Source: Saprospiraceae bacterium
GTDB lineage: Bacteria; Bacteroidota; Bacteroidia; Chitinophagales; Saprospiraceae
Direction: 5' to 3'
NCBI GenBank assembly: GCA_016709995.1
Contig: JADJLQ010000003.1
Span: 434,001-498,000, forward strand
Length of the DNA: 64,000 nt
Shown: positions 25,112 through 33,346 of the stretch, piece after piece
How the letters are laid out: every line of letters starts with the position of its first letter
How positions within the stretch are numbered: the stretch's first letter is position 1
Translations under genes and position numbers: made by a program
Notes under the pieces: generated by a model
The model's database searches: none
The model's input: the letters and a program-made list of their open reading frames with translations, nothing else
Told to the model about the DNA's origin: nothing

Positions 25112-25276
25112 AAAAGTGTTTTGGACAAACCTAAATAGGTTGCAAAATAACAAATCATCAGTATAGGCCGGAGCATTTTCTGATAAAGATGTATGTAGTA
25201 ATTGGACTCCAGCAAGCACCATAACCTAAACAATAGCTATACATGTTATGGGCATTAAACCGATCGCACATTAAAA

Positions 25277-27586
25277 TCATTTTACTTCAAACTGATGTCT
25301 GCCTGCAAGTTGGTTTTGGACCTCAAAAAAACCATCCACAGGTGTCAGGGGTTGGCGGATTCCATTCATGTACAGCCTGGATGTTGATTTCTTACTGGGT
25401 ACGAAGATTTTAGCCATAGTGCCACCAGGGATAAACACCTCTAATAAATCCTTGCCAGGTCTTCTGTCAAAAAATACTGAGACAATACCACGTATGGTAG
25501 GTGTCGTTAAATGAGCAAAATCGAGGTGACCAATTTGAGGTTTTATTTGAAGGATTTCTCCACCCGGTGTAAGTGGCATAACTCCCATCAGATGCCTCAC
25601 GATCAGATTGGCAGGAGCAGCGCCCCAGGCATGGTTCCAGTCGAGATTGGGCTTGTAGACTTTGTCCCAGGCTTCGAGGGATATTGTAGAACCTATTCGG
25701 ATCATGTTATACCAGCTTCTTTGAGTAGTGGCTGTCAGGAGTTCCAGCGCATAGTCTGCCTGGCCTGCTTCATACAATGCATCAAGTAAAAACTGTGACC
25801 CGTATACACTGCAAGCCATCTTACGACTCTCAATAAACTGTACGACCCGGGTTTTATCATCTGGAGGTACCAACCCAAATGCTAAAGCAAACATATTGCT
25901 ATGCAAGGAGACATGATCGGTACTATCACCATCTTTGATCAAGCCAGAATTGGGGTGCCGGAATACCTCTTGAAAAGAATGATACACCTGGTTGGCTTTG
26001 TTTGCATAAAATGCCGCATCAGCTGTCTTGTGCAGCGCCGTGGATATTTGTTGCATCAATACCAGGTTGCGATAATAGAAAGCATTGACGACGGCATTGT
26101 ACCGATTGAAAACAAAACCATCGGTCTCGCCACTATACGCTTTTTCATCCCCGATATAATCACCGCTCTGTGGCCAATCTACAATATCATGTAATCCTCT
26201 GCGTCTGTCAAAGTCTTTATTGATATGAATTGAAGTCAAAAAAGCATCAGTTTGTTTGTCTGTCCTCGTGCTGATCAAACCATCAGCTCCAGCCAGTGGT
26301 AGGAGCATTTTTTTTTGAAGTTGAGAATAATATTTTTTAATAAAGGCGTCGTCCCCGGTATAGAGGTAATCATTCCAGGCCATCAATACATTTTGCAGAC
26401 TCCATTCTGTAGGCCAGGTGGGGTGAAATATCAGATATTCCAAAGTGCGTCTAGCCATACTGTACTCTGCATCTACTGCATAATGAGAGAGTTGATTGAT
26501 CAAGGCGTCAGCTTCGTAGGGTATTCGTTCTCGATCTCCATCGACATAAAATCCTGTAAAACTGGTGGCTTTCATGGAATATTTGCATAGATCCCAGACC
26601 TGGTTGAGTACTGTATCACTGGATGTAAAACTAGAGGCCTGCTGGTCAAAAGGGTAATGAATCATTTTTCGTTTAATGTCTGAACTCGTTAGTTTGCCTT
26701 TGAAGTTTGTAATAGTCACGTACCTGAATGGATAGACTTCGCCGATATACTCCGGCATCAAAACTGGGTTGCGGCTATTTCTAAGTTCGTTATAAGGCCA
26801 GTCCAGGGTATAATCACCTGTTCCTTTCGAGATGGGTAAGGCGATTTTTAAATACCGGATATTGCGACCGGGATTTTTGTGGATATGGCCTGGTTTTTCC
26901 AAAGCTTCGCCCACCTCTATCATAAGGGTATCGTCCTCCAAACTGGTCAGATGCAGTTGCAATTGGCTCAATGCATCCTTTGCAAAATCAATAAAGTAGA
27001 CTCCATCTTTTCTTTGCTCTATTGATACCGGTGATTGAAGTTCTGCCGCGAGTGGATAATGCGCAAAAGACCCAGCACTGTCGGTGTCACTGAGGCTAAA
27101 AGATTGTGCTGATGAATAGGGGGATTTACCGTTTTTTTCATTCCATATCTGGACTTTCCAATAATAGATTTTGCCGGGTTTCAATGATTTTCCTTCGTAG
27201 GTGGCAGATTGTTGACTTGATCTGATTCTTTTTGAGTCCCATAGATCGCCTTTGTTCCGCTTTAAGGTCTCCGTGTCGGACGCTACCAGTATACGATAAG
27301 CTTTCACTTTTTTAATGGTAGTATCTACTTGCCAGAACAGTTTAGGTGTTTGGTTAAAAATCTTAGCGTATTCATATTTTTTTTGGACGCTCAGCGCTTC
27401 CGTAAGGGTCATTGCAGTTTCCAGTCCGTGCAGACTCACTTTCTCCGGATGCAATAACAGGTCGCAGCGTAAGTTTGTCGGTGCAGGTAATTGTTGACTC
27501 ACAGCAATTACAGGATACCATAAGATAATCAGGAGAGCTTGAAGTAATCGCATTGATTTAAAAATATTTAATTTCTTCAAAATCAA
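25277..27586 (-). CDS. Alpha-L-rhamnosidase-like glycoside hydrolase (GH78 type)
   Basis: This 769-aa exported enzyme should release terminal alpha-L-rhamnose. After a signal peptide there is an N-terminal fibronectin-like domain to about 170 (KVKAYRILVASD, GKIYYWKVQIWNE), a beta-sandwich domain, and an (alpha/alpha)6 barrel from about 325. The GH78 acid motif region reads VDGDRERIPYEADAL (348-362), against DCPQRDERxGW in classical members. WNHAWGAAPANLIVRHLMGV is the usual end of the barrel, followed by the C-terminal sandwich. It lies 8 bp from the propeller hydrolase stop. Rhamnose release fits a rhamnogalacturonan- or ulvan-like target. Confidence 0.82.
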   Translation of the reverse strand: MILKKLNIFKSMRLLQALLIILWYPVIAVSQQLPAPTNLRCDLLLHPEKVSLHGLETAMTLTEALSVQKKYEYAKIFNQTPKLFWQVDTTIKKVKAYRILVASDTETLKRNKGDLWDSKRIRSSQQSATYEGKSLKPGKIYYWKVQIWNEKNGKSPYSSAQSFSLSDTDSAGSFAHYPLAAELQSPVSIEQRKDGVYFIDFAKDALSQLQLHLTSLEDDTLMIEVGEALEKPGHIHKNPGRNIRYLKIALPISKGTGDYTLDWPYNELRNSRNPVLMPEYIGEVYPFRYVTITNFKGKLTSSDIKRKMIHYPFDQQASSFTSSDTVLNQVWDLCKYSMKATSFTGFYVDGDRERIPYEADALINQLSHYAVDAEYSMARRTLEYLIFHPTWPTEWSLQNVLMAWNDYLYTGDDAFIKKYYSQLQKKMLLPLAGADGLISTRTDKQTDAFLTSIHINKDFDRRRGLHDIVDWPQSGDYIGDEKAYSGETDGFVFNRYNAVVNAFYYRNLVLMQQISTALHKTADAAFYANKANQVYHSFQEVFRHPNSGLIKDGDSTDHVSLHSNMFALAFGLVPPDDKTRVVQFIESRKMACSVYGSQFLLDALYEAGQADYALELLTATTQRSWYNMIRIGSTISLEAWDKVYKPNLDWNHAWGAAPANLIVRHLMGVMPLTPGGEILQIKPQIGHLDFAHLTTPTIRGIVSVFFDRRPGKDLLEVFIPGGTMAKIFVPSKKSTSRLYMNGIRQPLTPVDGFFEVQNQLAGRHQFEVK

Positions 27587-27593
27587 AAAAAAA

Positions 27594-28622
27594 TTATTTT
27601 GGCCAATCCCAATGCTTCAAATCTGTACTCCAGGCCAGGCCAATCGAAGCATTTTTGTCAAAATCGCCTGCTTGTTCTGTTTTGGGGCCGGACCCATGAA
27701 AAAACATCAAATAGCGGTGGATATTATTTTTTTTCGAAAGGTCCAGTACGAAACCGGCGGTGATTCTTCCCCTGGCCCAAGACCATTCTTTTTGTCCAAG
27801 TATCTGAGTGGGGGCCCAGTCATTCCAATGGATCAAGTCAGTAGAATTTTTAATCCCGATGCCATTTTCAGGAGAATGAAACATAAGATACTGTCCTTCT
27901 ACCTCTACGATGCAAGTATTTTCTCCGGCAGGGCTATGACCTTCATAGTGCCACTGCTTCAGATCATTGGTATAAGATCTGCTGGCTCCATTTTGTTTGT
28001 AGAATACCCACCACTTATTTTTGTCTTTCTGGTCTTTTATCAAAAATGGGTCGATCATTCGGCCCATAGATTCCATGGATACGGTATCCCCTTTTACTTT
28101 CATGAGTTGTGGTGCAGTCCAGTGTGCCAGGTCTTTACTGGTCATAGTGTACAGGCGAGCGTTATTTGTACCATATCTCGGCATTTGATCCCTGGTATAC
28201 TCAGGCCGGGGATAGGTCTGCAGACACATGACCCATTTATTTTTATATCGAATGACATTGCCTGGACTTGAAAAATTTAGGGTCTGGTCTCTTGGGGTTA
28301 ATTTTTGTACTGCGGTCCAATGAATCAAATCCTTGCTCTTACTTAAAGCGGTATAGGAAAAGATTTTTCCATCAGGTTCGATCTCGATCAGTGTGAAATA
28401 CAGATAAAACAATTTGTGATGATATACTGCCATAGGATCACGATAGGCTGTCATCGAATCTCCTCTGAATAGTATCGGTGATTCTAACTTATGAAAATCC
28501 AAACTTTGCCCTTTGGCCTTGAAATTAGTTGACCCAATAATAGAAATCACAATGATGGCAGTAATATACCTGAATGAGTGATTTTCAAAATTGAACTTCC
28601 TATAACTTGAACTAAAAAGCAT
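27594..28622 (-). CDS. Five-bladed beta-propeller glycoside hydrolase (GH43/GH117-like)
   Basis: This 342-aa secreted protein has an N-terminal hydrophobic segment (ITAIIVISIIGSTNFKAKGQ) and repeated propeller blades, each with the pattern of a strand, an Asp-containing loop, and SKDLIHW or TSKDLAHW. AYRDPMAVYHHKLFYLYFT supplies the first-blade Asp expected of the catalytic base in clan GH-F-like folds; MIDPFLIK and GENTCIVEVEGQYLMFHS would supply the others. The family number is not clear. GH43, GH117 and related unclassified propellers are all possible. It is 8 bp from the rhamnosidase gene. It differs clearly from the second propeller at 37369-38379. Confidence 0.65.
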   Translation of the reverse strand: MLFSSSYRKFNFENHSFRYITAIIVISIIGSTNFKAKGQSLDFHKLESPILFRGDSMTAYRDPMAVYHHKLFYLYFTLIEIEPDGKIFSYTALSKSKDLIHWTAVQKLTPRDQTLNFSSPGNVIRYKNKWVMCLQTYPRPEYTRDQMPRYGTNNARLYTMTSKDLAHWTAPQLMKVKGDTVSMESMGRMIDPFLIKDQKDKNKWWVFYKQNGASRSYTNDLKQWHYEGHSPAGENTCIVEVEGQYLMFHSPENGIGIKNSTDLIHWNDWAPTQILGQKEWSWARGRITAGFVLDLSKKNNIHRYLMFFHGSGPKTEQAGDFDKNASIGLAWSTDLKHWDWPK

Positions 28623-28641
28623 TTTTTAAAGATATAAACTT

Positions 28642-30216
28642 TTACAGCTTGGTTTTTTTAGGCCTGATCTGCAGCATGGCTTTATCACTTTTCCAGATTG
28701 GAGGAACTTCAAATACAAGTTTGATTAAATAAGGAAGCTGTTCTGAGAGGGCGTATTCACTTTGTAGCATTTGAGTTGGTACCTCTACAACTCTTGGTAA
28801 GGGAAGGCCGGTTTTAATTTTAAGTTGCATACCTGGCAAACTCCAAATACCCCTGGAGAATCTATCTGGATGAATATGTTTGGCATAAATGCATAGTTCA
28901 AAACTGGTTAAATTTTGATCTGCCTTCAGGATGGTCATTTTGTTTTTATCGACGACTACATTTGTCTTGCCATCTCCCGGTACCAGCAACCAGGCGATAT
29001 CACCTTCCTCTGAGAGCCAATGAATCGTACCAGCTTTTATTTGATTCCATATTCTGCGATTGCCCTGCAATCCGCCCATCATCCAATCCTCATGGATCGT
29101 AGCAGTGACTATTTTGAGACTATCGCCTTTGTATTCATTAGGTATTATGCGCGTGATATACTTCGATTTTGTAAAGGTGGTTAGTTTGGTCATATCCTCC
29201 CGGGGGATGGATATACCTAAATGGAAGATCGTGGCGAGGTTACTCATTTCACCATACTTGGGTCCGTCACCTGAAGGTAGAGGAGCTGACCGTTCATCGT
29301 CATGCGCGAGCGCGATCCAGATACCGACAATGGCAAAATATTTTTTCATATCCATTCCATATCCTCTGAAATAAGGTCCGGCCATATTCTTTAATCGAGG
29401 GTTATAAAAGGTAGTGATCTCATGCCAAAACTCTTTTTCAAGGTACAGGCCCATGTCATGCATTTCTGAGGAAAAAGAAAACTCACGCCATAAGGCCAGT
29501 CCGATCAAAGCGACGCCATAGTAAGTAGGTGAATTGTATTCGCTCCAGGTATGGTGCTTCTGATATAAGGTGTAGATATCACGTGCTTTGGTCAAGCCGG
29601 CGTTTTTTAGTTCATCTATTTTAAACTCTGTGCCAACATATTCCATTAAAAATGCACTCATAATGGAGATATTGGTATAACCTGCCGATACATTTCTTAT
29701 CAATGCTCCTTTGGCGGCATGTATCAGCCCCTTTTCAATGGATCCAATAATTTCAGCAGGCAAAAGCGAGCGGTAGTGATGTCTAATGATAATCAGATCA
29801 CAGCCTATAAATTCACGCCAGTTTTGATCAAGCAAATCATTGGATATAGAAGTCTTCCAGATGCCATAGTATTTGCTCTGCTCATCCTGGTTTTGATTGG
29901 CCAGGATCCATTGTAGGATGATGGCAGCTTGCCCTTTATCACCCTCATGGTTTCTAAACAATAATGCTTCAGCCAGCCGGGTTTTAGTTCGTATACTGGT
30001 GTGATCAGTTAGTATGGAGGTGATCGATGCACCTGCAGGAATCTCCTCTGTGAGGAATTCATCGAAGAGTTTTTTTTGATAAAAAGATAAGGTCTCGTAG
30101 GAGAATTTTTTTACAATAGGATCCTGGTTTATTCCATGATCAGATGCCCGCAGCAAGGGAAGAAATAAGCAGCTTGATATGACTATCATGATCAGCACAG
30201 AAAAATTAAACTTCAT
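28642..30216 (-). CDS. Unassigned (alpha/alpha)-toroid exported protein B, lyase- or hydrolase-like
   Basis: I use the ATG at 30216, giving 524 aa and a signal peptide (MKFNFSVLIMIVISSCLFLP). The middle is helix-rich with the motifs AGYTNISIM, SEYNSPTYYGVALIGLALW, FYNPRLKNMAGPYFRGYGMDM. A beta-rich C-terminal part follows from about 380. The same three motifs occur in the protein at 33347-35299, so the two are diverged homologues. The layout, toroid then beta-sandwich, is that of many polysaccharide lyases and of some glucuronidases, and the conserved Tyr, Asn and Arg would suit a lyase. I cannot assign a family. It lies 44 bp downstream of the PhoD gene. Confidence 0.55.
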   Translation of the reverse strand: MKFNFSVLIMIVISSCLFLPLLRASDHGINQDPIVKKFSYETLSFYQKKLFDEFLTEEIPAGASITSILTDHTSIRTKTRLAEALLFRNHEGDKGQAAIILQWILANQNQDEQSKYYGIWKTSISNDLLDQNWREFIGCDLIIIRHHYRSLLPAEIIGSIEKGLIHAAKGALIRNVSAGYTNISIMSAFLMEYVGTEFKIDELKNAGLTKARDIYTLYQKHHTWSEYNSPTYYGVALIGLALWREFSFSSEMHDMGLYLEKEFWHEITTFYNPRLKNMAGPYFRGYGMDMKKYFAIVGIWIALAHDDERSAPLPSGDGPKYGEMSNLATIFHLGISIPREDMTKLTTFTKSKYITRIIPNEYKGDSLKIVTATIHEDWMMGGLQGNRRIWNQIKAGTIHWLSEEGDIAWLLVPGDGKTNVVVDKNKMTILKADQNLTSFELCIYAKHIHPDRFSRGIWSLPGMQLKIKTGLPLPRVVEVPTQMLQSEYALSEQLPYLIKLVFEVPPIWKSDKAMLQIRPKKTKL

Positions 30217-30260
30217 GGAATATAATTGGTTAAATAAATTTAGAAGGTAGTTAGTGGAGG

Positions 30261-31775
30261 TTATGATGCAGTCACCTTCCTTTCTTTGCTCCATTCATAC
30301 ACTATAGCCCCATGAATATCATGATGTCTCACAGAAATCTTACTTAAATCTGCGGATCGTGTAAGTTTTACCGAAATAAAACCGCCTTTGACCAGATGAA
30401 AGCGGTGATAGTTTTTGTCTTCACCGGGGGTGCCACCAGCATGTTCGTCACTGGCTGCTCCAATGCTGAATTCATGAAGGTCTGTCACCGGATGTACTGA
30501 ATGATATTGCCAATGACGGTCGCCACAGATTACAAAAAAATTGTCAGGGACATTTTCCTGCATCCACTGGCGAAGCTCATCACCTTCATGTTTAAACCCT
30601 GCATTGCTATGGTTGTCATTTTTCTGTTTGCGATCCGGGCCCACGAATGGGGTAGGACTGATCAGGATCTTCCAGGTAGCAGTACTTTCTTTTACCGTTT
30701 TTTTGAACCATGCTTTTTGTGCTGAGCCCCAGATGGTTTTGTCAGGTCCGTCCGGCAGGTCGCTATCAGAACGATGGTCCCTGCCTTCTGATAACCAGAT
30801 CTGCAGATCAGCACCCCAACGAAAGGTTCTGTATTCCGGTCCTGTATTGATCGGAGCTTGTTGCCTGAATATTTGCTGTCCCTGTGAAAAAGTAAAATCA
30901 CCCATGGTGGCTCCTGGTTCGGAATCGTCATCCAGGGTATCGTGATCATCTTTTAACCAATAGGTGCCTACATTTCGATTAAAGTCAATCAATCGGGGCA
31001 AACTAAACATACGCTCCCAGTGGTATCTGGCTATACTTTCATTCAAGGCTCTGGGCATATCGTTGTCATAATATACGAGGTCGCCTGTGAGGCAGGCAAA
31101 TTGTGGGTTGAGGGCAAGCATAGCCGGATAGATATGATGTCCATCCGGGTGACCCCGATCAGGATATCCCTGGCAAGTCATCAGGCAAAAAAGGAGGTCA
31201 CTGGAAGTGCTTGCATGAGGAGCAGTCTGAAATCTACCCCGAAAGCTCGTGATTGTTTTTTTATTTATTACCAGGCAGGACTCACTTATATAATGATAGG
31301 TAGTAGCCGCACTCAATCCTGTCAAACGAAATTGATGAATAAAATCATTACCGGCTGATACTTCAATCCATTTTGTATGCTTTCCTCCTTTCAAATTTTC
31401 ATTGGGACTATATTGAAGCCTGATATAGCCTGCATGTCCAGGACAGGCACCCTCCAATGTTTCGATAGGCACAGTGACTTTTGGCAATTCCTTGCCGCGA
31501 TAGTTCTGGGCTCTGCCTGGGATGACCAAACCTTCATTATTCCTCGTTGCATTGAGGGTGATACGTGTCCAGACTATAGCAGTCGTATCAGTGACTTCGC
31601 CTACCCTGGTACCCATGGCCTGGTACACGCTTTGTTTTTTAATCAGATCATCCTGGAGGAGGTGCATATTGGTCAATGGAATACCGGGGATCAAGGCTTC
31701 TGCCCCCAAAGCCAGGGTCGCTGTATGTTTTACAAAGTCGCGGCGACTGATCTCGTTTTTATTTTTTATTTTCAT
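30261..31775 (-). CDS. PhoD-family alkaline phosphatase-like protein, Tat-exported
   Basis: The 504-aa protein begins with a Tat signal (SRRDFVKHTATLALGAEALI). The PhoD metallophosphatase fold is seen in the N-terminal Ig-like domain (VGEVTDTTAIVWTRI), then TGDLVYYDND, WLKDDHDTLDD, and FVICGDRHWQYHS, which hold the metal-binding Asp, Asn and His residues. The family usually hydrolyses phosphodiesters or phosphomonoesters with Ca and Fe outside the inner membrane. Its place inside a run of glycan enzymes suggests that it removes phosphate or another ester from the glycan, but scavenging is equally possible. A divergent 370-bp region separates it from the + strand gene. Confidence 0.85.
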   Translation of the reverse strand: MKIKNKNEISRRDFVKHTATLALGAEALIPGIPLTNMHLLQDDLIKKQSVYQAMGTRVGEVTDTTAIVWTRITLNATRNNEGLVIPGRAQNYRGKELPKVTVPIETLEGACPGHAGYIRLQYSPNENLKGGKHTKWIEVSAGNDFIHQFRLTGLSAATTYHYISESCLVINKKTITSFRGRFQTAPHASTSSDLLFCLMTCQGYPDRGHPDGHHIYPAMLALNPQFACLTGDLVYYDNDMPRALNESIARYHWERMFSLPRLIDFNRNVGTYWLKDDHDTLDDDSEPGATMGDFTFSQGQQIFRQQAPINTGPEYRTFRWGADLQIWLSEGRDHRSDSDLPDGPDKTIWGSAQKAWFKKTVKESTATWKILISPTPFVGPDRKQKNDNHSNAGFKHEGDELRQWMQENVPDNFFVICGDRHWQYHSVHPVTDLHEFSIGAASDEHAGGTPGEDKNYHRFHLVKGGFISVKLTRSADLSKISVRHHDIHGAIVYEWSKERKVTAS

Positions 31776-32145
31776 TCCTTGTGGTTCTTGAGATATATGA
31801 ATGGAGATTACTCCTTAAGTATTTTTTTATTCCTCAAAGTAAGGAATTGATAGGAGTCTTGTTAATACTTTGCCAAAGAGAAAGACTCAAAATGATTAGC
31901 CGGCTGTAATTATCAGAGATTAGGCGCTATGTAGGTTTATGATTTTTATGGTTTTAGTAGTATATACACCGGAATGAAAACTATCCTGGTCCAACTTTTA
32001 GGGTGAGGTAGAAAATAATCTTTTGTACTCAAAATTACTCTTGTGCTCTATGCTCTATATAAACTATTTTGAATAAATGAAGGTGGCGATATGCTTTTAG
32101 TATCTTTATAATTTATTTGTAATTCAAGATTAGGAAGACACGATA
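31776..32145. promoter_or_regulatory. Divergent intergenic region between PhoD and the tocopherol-cyclase-like gene
   Basis: This AT-rich 370-bp stretch has no convincing ORF or RNA. It must hold promoters for the + strand gene and possibly for the PhoD-to-DUF1080 half of the locus. On the + strand TATCTTTA (32101-32108) is one base off TAnnTTTG and lies 37 bp before the ATG. On the minus strand TTACTTTG near 31836-31843 is one base off and 61 bp before PhoD. Both are weak calls. Confidence 0.35.
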
Positions 32146-33279
32146 ATGAATGATCATCGCAAAGCAATGAATGGGTCTTGGGCTAGTTTTTTCTTCTTTG
32201 TACTGATATCATGGGTAGACTTCGGAAGCTTGTCAGCGCAGGAAATGCCAAAAGGGGTCGTTTTTTCTAAACATCATTATTTACCAGGATACGCCTTTAA
32301 AAAAATGGCTCATCCCGACATCTTTTTGGGTAATAAAAAGCGAAGAAAATATTTTGAAGGTTGGTACTTTAAAATGGTTTCAGCCGATGGGACCTCTATT
32401 CTTAGTGTCATTCCAGGGATCTCCTTGTCACGCAATGGAAAGGAGCAACATGCATTTATACAGATCATTGATGGTCGTACTGCTCAGACTGACTATTATT
32501 CATTTCCGATAGAAGAATTTGTGTTTTCGAAGAAAGAGTTTGCCATTCGAATTGGACAAAATTATTTTTCCAAAGACAAGATCAAACTCGAAATGAAGAC
32601 CGATAGTAGCTCTGTGCACGGTGAGATATTACTCAAAAATATGGTTGAGCTTCCTCCTCGGAAAATCTTAAATCCAGGGATCATGGGATGGTACCGATAC
32701 GTGCCATTCATGCAATGCTATCACGGTGTGGTGAGCCTGACTCATCAGACCAGCGGCTATTTGGTGAGGAATGGACAAGAATATCGATTCGACGGAGGTG
32801 CCGGTTATATTGAGAAGGACTGGGGAAGGTCTATGCCGGATGCCTGGATCTGGATGCAATCCAATAACTTTTCACAGGGGAATAGTTCGTTTATGCTGTC
32901 AGTAGCCAATATTCCGTGGTTGGGGAAATCTTTTACCGGATTTCTTGGATTCTTTTTGCATGGGCAAACTATTTATCGGTTTGCTACCTACACCCATGCT
33001 CATTTAAAATTGGAAAATCACCAATCTGATACCGTGCTGCTCCGCATCACTGATCGAAAATACAACTATACGATTGAAGCAATCCGCAATAATTCCGGAT
33101 TATTAAAAGCACCGGTACGCGGATCGATGGATCGAAGGATCCCTGAAAGCATAGATGCTCAAATTCGATTAGTAGTGCGGGATAAAAAAGGAATCTTGAT
33201 TTTTAATGATAGTACCTCGATCGCAGGACTAGAGCTGGTTGGTGACCAGGAAACTTTGAGCAAGAAGTTGAAAAATTAA
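32146..33279 (+). CDS. Tocopherol cyclase-like domain protein
   Basis: This 377-aa protein has an N-terminal hydrophobic segment (SWASFFFFVLISWVDFGSLS), so it is probably exported. The rest resembles the tocopherol cyclase-like family: FEGWYFKMVSADGTSILSVI, a central IMGWYRYVPFMQCYHGVVSL, and FDGGAGYIEKDWGRSMPDAW followed by WMQSNNF. The plant enzymes close the chromanol ring, but bacterial members are mostly of unknown role and there is no tocopherol pathway here. It is the only + strand gene within the locus, divergent from PhoD and convergent with toroid protein A. Confidence 0.75.
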   Translation: MNDHRKAMNGSWASFFFFVLISWVDFGSLSAQEMPKGVVFSKHHYLPGYAFKKMAHPDIFLGNKKRRKYFEGWYFKMVSADGTSILSVIPGISLSRNGKEQHAFIQIIDGRTAQTDYYSFPIEEFVFSKKEFAIRIGQNYFSKDKIKLEMKTDSSSVHGEILLKNMVELPPRKILNPGIMGWYRYVPFMQCYHGVVSLTHQTSGYLVRNGQEYRFDGGAGYIEKDWGRSMPDAWIWMQSNNFSQGNSSFMLSVANIPWLGKSFTGFLGFFLHGQTIYRFATYTHAHLKLENHQSDTVLLRITDRKYNYTIEAIRNNSGLLKAPVRGSMDRRIPESIDAQIRLVVRDKKGILIFNDSTSIAGLELVGDQETLSKKLKN

Positions 33280-33346
33280 ATATAAATTTTCAATGGACCT
33301 TCATTTTTACAGTCTCTCAGCCCACTATGAGTGTGACAAATTCAAG

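Noticed and set aside
27612..28271. 219-aa + strand ORF
   Set aside because: Antisense to the propeller hydrolase, with no recognisable domain.
31776..32145. tRNA or small RNA gene in the divergent gap
   Set aside because: No cloverleaf, no stable hairpin with U-tract, and low GC throughout.
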